Assembly: GCA_964035575.1 (NCBI GenBank)
Contig: OZ037885.1
Location: 682,001 to 746,000, forward strand
DNA length: 64,000 bases
From: Rhynchopus sp. YZ270_cl-10
Taxonomy: Eukaryota; Euglenozoa; Diplonemea; Diplonemida; Diplonemidae
Direction: 5' to 3'
The notes beneath the pieces were generated by a model. That model made no database searches. It worked only from the letters and a program-made list of their open reading frames with translations, and was not told where the DNA came from. A program made the position numbers and the translations under genes. Below, piece after piece: positions 57,584-64,000 of this stretch (positions are counted from its first letter, which is position 1; the number at the start of each line of letters is the position of its first letter).

Positions 57584-57785
57584 TTTTCGAAACCCTCCCG
57601 CCGGGTTTTTTGCTCGAGGGAGCCCTGTTGGACCACGAGGGGACCCGTGTGGGCCCGAGGGAGGCCGTGTGGGGGAACGAGGGCGAAGCCCGAGCCCCAC
57701 ACGGCCTCCCGAGGGCCCACACGGGTCCCCGAGGGTCCAACAGGGCTCCCGAGAGCAAAAAACCCGGCGGGAGCGGTTTCGAAAA
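57584..57785. repeat. 202-bp foldback hairpin
   Basis: Both arms are about 95 bp and nearly perfectly complementary, from TTTTCGAAACC at the left to GGTTTCGAAAA at the right. GAGGGAGCCCTGTTGGACC, GACCCGTGTGGGCCC and AGGCCGTGTGGGG are matched by their complements. The loop contains GGGCGAAGCCC. Confidence 0.9.
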
Positions 57786-57905
57786 GGACCCTCACAACGG
57801 AGAGCCTAAGGGGTGGCTAGGGGGGTTGTAGGACGCTTTGTTTCACGCGGGAGGGTCAAAAAAACCCTCACCGACGCTACGTAGAGTGAGAAAAACCCAA
57901 AAAAC

Positions 57906-58590
57906 CTGGCGGGAGGGTCCAAAAAGCTGGCGGGAGGGTCCCCAGACCTGGCGGGAGGGTCCCCAGACCTGGCGGGAGGGTCCCCAGACCTGGCGGGAGG
58001 GTCCACAGACCTGGCGGGAGGGTCCACAGACCTGGCGGGAGGGTCCCCAGACCTGGCGGGAGGGTCCCCAGACCTGGCGGGAGGGTCCCCAGACCTGGCG
58101 GGAGGGTCCACAGACCTGGCGGGAGGGTCCACAGACCTGGCGGGAGGGTCCCCAGACCTGGCGGGAGGGTCCCCAGACCTGGCGGGAGGGTCCCCAGACC
58201 TGGCGGGAGGGTCCCCAGACCTGGCGGGAGGGTCCACAGACCTGGCGGGAGGGTCCACAGACCTGGCGGGAGGGTCCCCAGACCTGGCGGGAGGGTCCCC
58301 AGACCTGGCGGGAGGGTCCCCAGACCTGGCGGGAGGGTCCCCAGACCTGGCGGGAGGGTCCCCAGACCTGGCGGGAGGGTCCCCAGACCTGGCGGGAGGG
58401 TCCCCAGACCTGGCGGGAGGGTCCCCAGACCTGGCGGGAGGGTCCACAGACCTGGCGGGAGGGTCCCCAGACCTGGCGGGAGGGTCCCCAGACCTGGCGG
58501 GAGGGTCCCCAGACCTGGCGGGAGGGTCCCCAGACCTGGCGGGAGGGTCCACAGACCTGGCGGGAGGGTCCAAAAGCTGGCGGGAGGGTC
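57906..58590. repeat. 21-bp GC-rich minisatellite (about 32 units)
   Basis: The unit CAGACCTGGCGGGAGGGTCC plus one base is repeated about 32 times with a single main variant (CCCC or CCAC before AGACC). In the first half the variants follow an approximate five-unit pattern of three CCCC and two CCAC. The flanking units contain AAAAGCTGG instead of CAGACCTGG. Confidence 0.9.
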
Positions 58591-58695
58591 CGGACCCTCC
58601 CGCCAGGTTTACCCTCCCGCCGGGTGGGTTTGACCCTCCCGGCGGGCGTGTAAAGTAGCTGGCGGGAGGGTCTTTTTGACCCTCCCTAGGGAAAC

Positions 58696-59228
58696 AAAGC
58701 GTCCGTTTCGTTCGTACGAAAACAGCGCGTTCAAAAGCGTCCGTTTTGTTCATGCGAAAACAGCGCGTTGAAAAGCGTCCGTTTTGTTCGTACGAAAACA
58801 GCGCGTTGAAAGGCGTCCGTTTTGTTCGTGCGAAAACAGCGCGTTGAAAAGCGTCCGTTTTGTTCGTACGAAAACAGCGCGTTGAAAAGCGTCCGTTTCG
58901 TTCGTACGAAAACAGCGCGTTGAAAAGCGTCCGTTTTGTTTGTACGAAAAGCGCGCGTTGAAAGGCGTCCGTTTTGTTAATGCGAAAACAGGGCGTTGAA
59001 AAGCGTCCGTTTTGTTCGTACGAAAACAGCGCGTTGAAAGGCGTCCGTTTTGTTCGTACGAAAACAGCGCGTTGAAAGGCGTCCGTTTCGTTCGCACGAA
59101 AACAGCGCGTTGAAAGGCGTCCGTTTCGGTCGTGCGAAAACAGCGCGTTGAAGGGCGTCCGTTTTGTTCGTGCGAAAACAGCGCGTTGAAAGGCGTCCGT
59201 TTCGTTCGTGCGAAAACAACGCGTTGAA
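58696..59228. repeat. 38-bp satellite, block 3 (about 14 units, right edge)
   Basis: The last stretch of the array, starting AAAGCGTCC and ending GCGTTGAA against ankyrin-coding sequence. Private variants increase toward the right (GTTAATGCG, GTTCGCACG, GGTCGTGCG, AAAACAACGCG), as is usual at satellite edges. Confidence 0.9.
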
Positions 59229-59504
59229 TGTTGCGTGCACGGAGGACCTCTTGCAGTATTGGAAGTCCGTCTGCAACAACGGGGCCTGTGTCGAGTTAGG
59301 TGGGCCCGGAAGAGCTTCGGCAGCAAGAGATTTTCCGGCCATGTGGGTGGACACTGCAGTGTGTCGCGTCTTCATTGATGCAGGTGCAGACATCGAGACA
59401 GAGACGAGAAGGGGAAGACGTTCGCCTCTGCACTTGGCTTCCTGTTCAGGAGCACTCGAAGTTGTGAAGATGTTGGTCAGAGCAGGTGCAGGAGTGACTG
59501 TCAC
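59227..59504 (+). pseudogene. ankyrin-repeat gene, left part, 5' end lost at satellite
   Basis: In frame from 59227, about 92 codons of ankyrin sequence: a diverged repeat ending RVFIDAGADIETET, then RRGRRSPLHLASCSGALEVV and KMLVRAGAGVTVT. Ankyrin repeats mediate protein-protein contacts. No start codon lies in frame near the left edge; the open frame runs back into the 38-bp satellite, so the promoter and start were displaced or lost. The sequence stops at 59504 where the 1,661-bp transposon begins and resumes at 61166. The order of repeat types (B, C here, then A, B, C, A, B) shows that both parts belong to one gene. Confidence 0.8.
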
Positions 59505-59959
59505 GAAGGCGACCACTCGACCACGTGGTCGACCATGAAAATGACCTCCTCGACCATGGGGTCGACCATGAGGTCGACCACCGACGTTTTTTGGTGGTCA
59601 TACTGGGACAAAACCGCCAGAAACTGCACCCACGAGGTGTTTTGAGGTCCTACAACGGTTTCCACGGCTATATGGGTGTCGACCACCCAAGATCGACCCA
59701 AAAAAAAATTTTGGCAAAGACAAAATCCGATTTTTAACCCAGGGGATTATCGTGCGGTTCGCATTTAGTTGAAATCAACTAAATCTTTTTTTGGGAGGGG
59801 GAAAAAAAAAAAAAAAGAGGGGATTTTTGGGCACTTTTGGGGACCCCTCGCCCGACCCCCAGATGACTGGAATGATGGAACCATAAAATTTTTCTGCTCG
59901 CTGCGTACCGTACCCCTTATTTTTTTTGCCTGCGGCGCCATTTTCCTTTTTTGCTCGGC

Positions 59960-59996
59960 AACGAACCCTTTTTTGCTCCGCAAAAAAGGGTTCGTT
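59960..59996. repeat. 17-bp-stem perfect hairpin
   Basis: AACGAACCCTTTTTTGC pairs perfectly with GCAAAAAAGGGTTCGTT around a TCC loop. It lies between the two direct copies of the CTGCGGCGCCATTTT segment inside the transposon. Confidence 0.85.
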
Positions 59997-60313
59997 GAGT
60001 GACTGTGTGGTGTAAACCAGCATTTTTACACCGTACCCTATTTTTTTTCGCCTGCGGCGCCATTTTTTTCTTCTTTTTTCATACGGCTAAAGAATCGCAG
60101 GGTGGCGTTCGCGAAGTTTGACGAATACAAGCGCGTGCAAAAAGTAGTTATGCAGGGGAGAAAGAATGGAAACCACCAACCCTGAACAGTACTTGACCTG
60201 CCTTTCCCGGGGGGAAATTTTTTTTTTTATCAACTAAATCTGAGAAAATTGCGAATTTGACGATAATGGGCTGTTTTAACCTGAAAAAAAAAAAAAAAAA
60301 GTGTTTTTTTTTT

Positions 60314-61109
60314 CACCACGGTACCATAAAGATCTTAAGGAAGATATTTGTGTTTTTTCAGGATTCCTGGAAATCCTGACACTTGTGTTTTTTTTTCCCA
60401 GGATTTTTCAAGATCCTGACAATTTGTGTTTTTTTTTTTTTTCTTCTTGTTTTTTTTCGACAGGCCCCAGCCTAACCATAGTTCCAAGAATGGAGTGGGA
60501 AGGTAATGAAGGCGCAGGAGACGTAGTAGGTGGGAATGAAACGAGCTTTTTTCACATTATTTTATTATTCCCCACAATATTGTAGGGGAGGAATATCTGT
60601 ACTGTGTACTGTGTACTGTGTACTGTGTACTGTGTACTGTGTACTGTGTACTGTGTACTGTGTACTGTGTACTGTGTACTGTGTACTGTGTACTGTGTAC
60701 TGTGTACTGTGTACTGTGTACTGTGTACTGTGTACTGTGTACTGTGTACTGTGTACTGTGTACTGTGTACTGTGTACTGTGTACTGTGTACTGTGTACTG
60801 TGTACTGTGTACTGTGTACTGTGTACTGTGTACTGTGTACTGTGTACTGTGCGGAAATTGACCAAAAACGAGAACTTGTCCATTTCGTCAAATTGACCCC
60901 ACCACTGGCCGGGCGGATTCCGAAAATGCAAATGCCGGTGTTAAAAAGCAGCGGAAACGGTACATCCTACCCCATTCTAAGCAAGAGAGAAAAAAACACA
61001 AAAAAAAAAAAACACACAAATTGTCAGGATCTTGATCAGGAAGAAGAAGATTTGAGTCCGTGAAAAAAAAAAAATCTTCTTTAAGACCTTTCTGGTACCG
61101 TGATTTCAC
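60314..61109. repeat. foldback element nested in the transposon
   Basis: The left arm (CACCACGGTACCATAAAG, then AAGATCCTGACAATTTGTG) is mirrored in the right arm (CACAAATTGTCAGGATCTTG, then TTTCTGGTACCGTG). Arms are roughly 130-200 bp with mismatches and enclose the microsatellite. It probably inserted into the outer transposon or forms its core. Confidence 0.65.
60598..60851. repeat. (TGTACTG)n microsatellite, about 36 copies
   Basis: A pure 7-bp tandem repeat with no visible interruption. Open frames across it only translate the repeat (YCVLCTV). Confidence 0.95.
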
Positions 61110-61165
61110 AAAAAAAAAATTTTTTTTTTTTTCGTGGTCGACCACGTGGTCGAGTGGTCGCCTTG

Positions 61166-61698
61166 CTGTCACAGACTGGCTTGGATGCACGTGTCTTATC
61201 TTTGCGGCGCGTAAAGGACACACCGAGACTGTGCGCTATCTTGTGTGCTTGCCGGAGGTGGATGTGAATCACTGCGACAGCGACAACGAGACTGCGTTGC
61301 ACTGTGCGGTGAAGCAAGGACATCCAGACATGGTGCAGGTGTTGATTGATGCAGGTTCAGACGTCGACACAAAGGACGGAGACGGAGCTTCGCCTCTGCA
61401 CTTTGCCAGCGAAAGAGGGTCACTCGAAGTTGTGAAGATGTTGGTCAGAGCTGGTGCAGGAGTGAATGTCACAGACGGCAATGGAAACACGTGTCTTACC
61501 CTTGCAGCGATTTATGGACACACCGAGACTGTGCGCTATCTTGTGGGCTTGCCGGAGGTGGATGTGAATTACTGCGACAGCGACAACGAGACTGCGTTGC
61601 ACTGGGCAAGGGCTGAAGGTCATCCAGACGTGGTGCAGGTGTTGATTGATGCAGGTGACGTCAGGTACACAAACAACAACGACGGACGTTCTCCTTGA
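61166..61698 (+). pseudogene. ankyrin-repeat gene, right part
   Basis: About five ankyrin repeats in a three-type cycle: type A (GHTETVRYLVCLPEVDVNHC), type B (SDNETALHCAVKQGHPDMV, VLIDAG), type C (ASPLHFASERGSLEVVKMLV), then A and B again. Removing the transposon and one copy of CTGTCAC joins this part to 59227-59504 in the same frame, through the sequence GVTVTD that the second C-A junction shows as GVNVTD. The frame ends with TGA at 61696-61698 in the middle of the expected next type C repeat (DGRSP), so the 3' end is also lost. Both ends are missing and the middle was interrupted, so function is unlikely unless the transposon is spliced out. Confidence 0.8.
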
Positions 61699-61779
61699 GC
61701 TGAAGCATAGTTCTTGGAGTAGCAAAGCTACCTCGCGCCTTCCGCCCCCAGCTGCGTGTCGTGATGAGACGGATGAGAC

Positions 61780-61881
61780 GGTTTTCAAGGGAGGGTCAAC
61801 ATTTTCTGGGGATCCCTTGAACAGTGAAGGGATAACTTGAACCTTTGGCGGGAGCGTTCGGAAAGCTAGTGGGAGGGTTAC
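61780..61881. repeat. short segment related to the satellite inserts
   Basis: TTCAAGGGA and TCCCTTGAA form an inverted pair, followed by GGCGGGAGCGTTC and GTGGGAGGGTTACAA. Insert 1 ends with the same combination (CAAGGGAATCCCTTGAG, then GGAGGGTTACAAA) and insert 2 is built from GGCGGGAGGGT words. It may be a decayed end of the same element family, near the point where the ankyrin frame is lost. Confidence 0.45.
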
Positions 61882-62016
61882 AATGACTGCAGCTTATGCA
61901 TATGTTTCTGCTCGTGGAGAATACGTTGTCCCCCTCTTCTTTAATATTTTTCTTTCTTATGTTTCCCACCCTGCACACCCCATCAAACAGACATATATTT
62001 ATACACACGTGGCCCG

Positions 62017-63372
62017 ATGTCTGCGTTCGAATGGGTCTTCCATCCGGCCGCTGTGGCTATAGGAGTGACATTTTCTATGGTTGGAGCTTCAGTTGCTATT
62101 CACCAGATTTATCAGCATCTCTCGAGGTGGACGCATGCACACCTGCAGAAGTATATCACGCGGATCTTGCTGATGGTGCCAATATATGCAGTGAGCAGCA
62201 GCATTTCTTTGTTGGCAGGGGACCCGTGGGGGGCGTACTTAGATGTTCTCCGTGATGGCTACGAGGGCTACGTGTTGTACCAGTTTATGGCGCTGCTCAT
62301 TGGCCTTTGTGGTGGCGAGCAGGAGTTGAACATGATTTTGTCTACGGCTGACCGTCCACGCAAGAAGCAGCCACACAGCAAGGTGAACCGCCACTTCATC
62401 AATATGTGTAGGCAGCGCGTACTGCAGTACGCCTTCGTGAAGCCGATCCTGGCGCTGTCGACAGTCTTCTTCATGGCCATCGACGTCTACAATGAGAACG
62501 ACTACAGCCCCGCAGGTGTGTACCTCTACATCATCCTCATCTACAACCTGTCGCTCACCATTTCGCTCTACTATCTGCTTCTCTTCGGATGGGAGCTGAG
62601 TGAGGAGTTCCGCTACTTCTCGCCAACGTCGAAGTTTTTGTGCATCAAATCAGTCATCTTTTTTGCGTTCTGGCAGACCCTCGCAATCTCGTTCATGTCA
62701 AAGACAGGGCTTCTTGGTGAAGAGGATGGTGATGGACACACTGCAGATACGACGGCGAAGAAGCTCAATAACTTTTTGATTTGCTGTGAGATGCTTGGGA
62801 TTGCTGTTCTGCATCACCGTGCGTTTTCGTACAAGAAGATGAAGCAGGAGGTAGAGGACTCGCCGTACTTTGTGTATCATGCACCGAAGCTGCCGCCGGA
62901 TGTGGCGGCAGAGGGGCGGAAGCGTATTGTGACGCATTTGAAGTCTGTTTTGAATGTGTCGGATATTGTGCAGGACAGCCAGCTTGCGTTAAAGGGAACC
63001 AAGGGAGCGCTGTTGGACCACGCAGCGGGGGAGGGTGAGGAGGAGATGGGTGAGCATGCGCACCCCGCTCTGCAGCCAGAGCTGGTTCTGCGCCCCATGG
63101 ATGATGACTACATCTCGGACGGCTTGGACATGCATGAAGACGACGTGCAGGCACACATCCCCAAGATGGACGGCAGCACCGGAGTTGGTGTCCCGCACGT
63201 CATGCTCGCCATAACTGACGATAGCCACCCACAGAGCACTGATCTCACAGCAGATGCCCTTGTTGCGCATGGTGTAAGTGCAAACGATACCCAACCCACT
63301 GCCACTGATGTCCTGTCTGACTGTTCCGACGAGCTTCGCCATCCAAAAGGAAAGTGGAAAGGGTCCCATTGA
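62017..63372 (+). CDS. TMEM184/OST-alpha (DUF300) family membrane protein
   Basis: A 451-residue, intronless protein of the family that includes the organic solute transporter alpha subunit, TMEM184 proteins and plant LAZ1. Members sit in vacuolar, endosomal or plasma membranes; many have no known substrate. The family signature is clear at about residues 45-66 (YITRILLMVPIYAVSSSISL), followed by EGYVLYQFMALL and GGEQEL. Seven membrane segments fit residues 1-290, including 10-30, 46-66, 86-102, about 140-155, 165-190, 208-228 and 250-265. The tail from about 290 is hydrophilic and acidic, as is common in the family. The ATG at 62017 is preceded by a pyrimidine-rich stretch and AAACAG at about 61984-61989, a possible splice acceptor. 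It is the only complete plus-strand host gene. Confidence 0.85.
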   Translation: MSAFEWVFHPAAVAIGVTFSMVGASVAIHQIYQHLSRWTHAHLQKYITRILLMVPIYAVSSSISLLAGDPWGAYLDVLRDGYEGYVLYQFMALLIGLCGGEQELNMILSTADRPRKKQPHSKVNRHFINMCRQRVLQYAFVKPILALSTVFFMAIDVYNENDYSPAGVYLYIILIYNLSLTISLYYLLLFGWELSEEFRYFSPTSKFLCIKSVIFFAFWQTLAISFMSKTGLLGEEDGDGHTADTTAKKLNNFLICCEMLGIAVLHHRAFSYKKMKQEVEDSPYFVYHAPKLPPDVAAEGRKRIVTHLKSVLNVSDIVQDSQLALKGTKGALLDHAAGEGEEEMGEHAHPALQPELVLRPMDDDYISDGLDMHEDDVQAHIPKMDGSTGVGVPHVMLAITDDSHPQSTDLTADALVAHGVSANDTQPTATDVLSDCSDELRHPKGKWKGSH

Positions 63373-64000
63373 GTTCAGATTGAGGGGTTATATGAAACGT
63401 TGGATGTTATGTGTGTTTTGGTTTATTGTCTCCGGGTTGTGGCAAATACCGTGTTTCGAAAAAATATGGACCAGAAAAATAGGTCCACAAGTAATACATT
63501 TTTCTCTTTATACATGGTGGCAGTAGTAGTTGCCACAGTGCGATTTCTCCCTCCTCTCTTTTTCTGTCTCTTTTCCTCGTTTTAAAGCACTCACTTCACC
63601 TCCTCGAGATACTCCCCCTAAAATTATTTTGGGACCTAATTTTTTTTTTTCGTTCAGCACGGGGGAGGGGGGGAAAAATGATTCGAAAGCATTCCACCAG
63701 GTTATCCACTTGTTGTATGTTGCAAACAAACCCGCAAAAAAAAAAGTGGAGCTTTGTATAGTGAGGCTTCACTAATACAACAATTTAACAACAGAAAAAA
63801 AATGTTAATTTTTTGATGTTCTACCTTCTTCTGCAATAAAAATCATCACTAGCCCTTTTCCTGTTTTTTTGTGTGCAAAACCCCCCTGTCCCATCCCCTT
63901 GTCTTGATAGGCGACTTTCTTTTTTCTCTCGTTATCATACTAACAAAATAGATTACTCACAACTGCTGACCCCTTCTTGATAGTCGTAGTTTTTAGTGTA
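63373..64000. other. 3' flank of the TMEM184-like gene, nothing recognised
   Basis: AT-rich sequence with A, T and G runs. No coding region, RNA gene or repeat family seen elsewhere in the window was recognised. Confidence 0.5.

Larger units (their letters stand above)
57528..58695. other. GC-rich insert 2 within the satellite
   Basis: A 1,168-bp non-satellite segment holding a 202-bp foldback (57584-57785) and a 21-bp minisatellite (57906-58590), listed separately. A small hairpin CCCTCCCGCC/GGCGGGAGGG lies at 57541-57578. The right end has repeated, inverted CCCTCCCGCC words and finishes GGGAAAC. Reading frames here translate the minisatellite (TWREGPQ repeats) and are not credible genes. 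Confidence 0.7.
59505..61165. mobile_element. DNA transposon inserted in the ankyrin gene
   Basis: A 1,661-bp element with perfect 28-bp inverted ends, beginning GGCGACCACTCGACCACGTG and continuing through GTCGACCA; the ends extend by AA with one mismatch outside. CTGTCAC is duplicated on both sides (59498-59504 and 61166-61172). GTCGACCA words recur within the first 200 bp. No transposase frame is present, so it is non-autonomous. The interior is composite: direct copies of a GCCTGCGGCGCCATTTT segment about 127 bp apart, a 17-bp hairpin, a nested foldback and a 7-bp microsatellite. The superfamily is unclear, as a 7-bp duplication is not diagnostic. Confidence 0.85.

Noticed and set aside
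18687-57700. Very long minus-strand reading frames encoding 38-residue repeats
   Set aside because: The satellite unit has no minus-strand stop, several frames are open in parallel, and single-base indels do not end them. No codon-level constraint is visible, so they are not listed as genes.
57838-58653. TWREGPQ-repeat reading frame in the minisatellite
   Set aside because: A 21-bp repeat is necessarily open if one unit is open; no start context or domain supports a gene.
18841-59228. CENP-B box in the 38-bp unit
   Set aside because: TTTCGTTCG superficially resembles the start of the box, but the required downstream A and CGGG positions are absent.
18841-59228. CRISPR array
   Set aside because: There are no spacers; the 38-bp units are directly adjacent and almost identical, and the context is eukaryotic.
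60598-60851. (TGTACTG)n as a telomeric repeat
   Set aside because: It is internal to a transposon, lacks the G-rich strand typical of telomeres and is flanked by the foldback arms.
1-64000. Retroelements, tRNA or rRNA genes
   Set aside because: No reverse transcriptase, integrase or LTR pair was seen, and no segment showed tRNA arms or rRNA core sequences on reading both strands.

Overview
The window looks like nuclear DNA of a unicellular eukaryote. A 53-bp GT-AG intron can be inferred in the transposase gene. The genes encode eukaryotic families: a TMEM184/OST-alpha membrane protein, a dolichyl-diphosphatase-like enzyme, a PPR-like protein with a mitochondrial-type N-terminus, and ankyrin repeats. 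Intergenic DNA is long, AT-rich and full of homopolymer runs. I cannot fix the lineage from sequence alone. Five consecutive genes lie on the minus strand and some genes have pyrimidine-rich tracts ending in AG close to the ATG. This would suit a lineage with unidirectional gene clusters and trans-splicing, but that is weak evidence.

Layout. 1-8930 has no recognisable host gene. It holds a small TA-flanked element (1778-2786), an apparently intact pogo/CENP-B-like DNA transposon (3992-6526), and three families of short repeated, hairpin-forming sequences (called A, B and C here), all on the plus strand. 8931-17646 is a minus-strand gene cluster: lipid phosphatase, PPR-like protein, degenerate cyclic-nucleotide-binding-fold protein, a DPN/NPN-repeat protein, and a small hypothetical protein. 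17831-18338 is a MITE-like element with 20-bp inverted ends and a 6-bp target duplication.

18841-59228 is a giant satellite of a 38-bp unit, about 1,000 copies and roughly 38 kb. It has one orientation throughout and clear higher-order repeats of about 59 to 141 units. Two GC-rich foldback-bearing segments interrupt it (41891-43165 and 57528-58695). Both interrupt the unit at the same position. The second carries a separate 21-bp minisatellite. The long minus-strand reading frames inside the 38-bp array, up to 930 codons, come from a unit without stops in any minus frame and are not credible genes.

59227-61698 is an ankyrin-repeat gene that abuts the satellite on its left, is split by a 1,661-bp DNA element with perfect 28-bp inverted ends and a 7-bp target duplication, and ends early on its right. 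62017-63372 encodes a TMEM184/OST-alpha-family protein and 63373-64000 holds nothing recognisable.

The most unusual items are the satellite with its higher-order structure and phase-locked breaks, which could be centromeric or another heterochromatic domain, and the repeated hairpin families in the first 15 kb, which show compensatory changes and may be an undescribed RNA or DNA-structure family.
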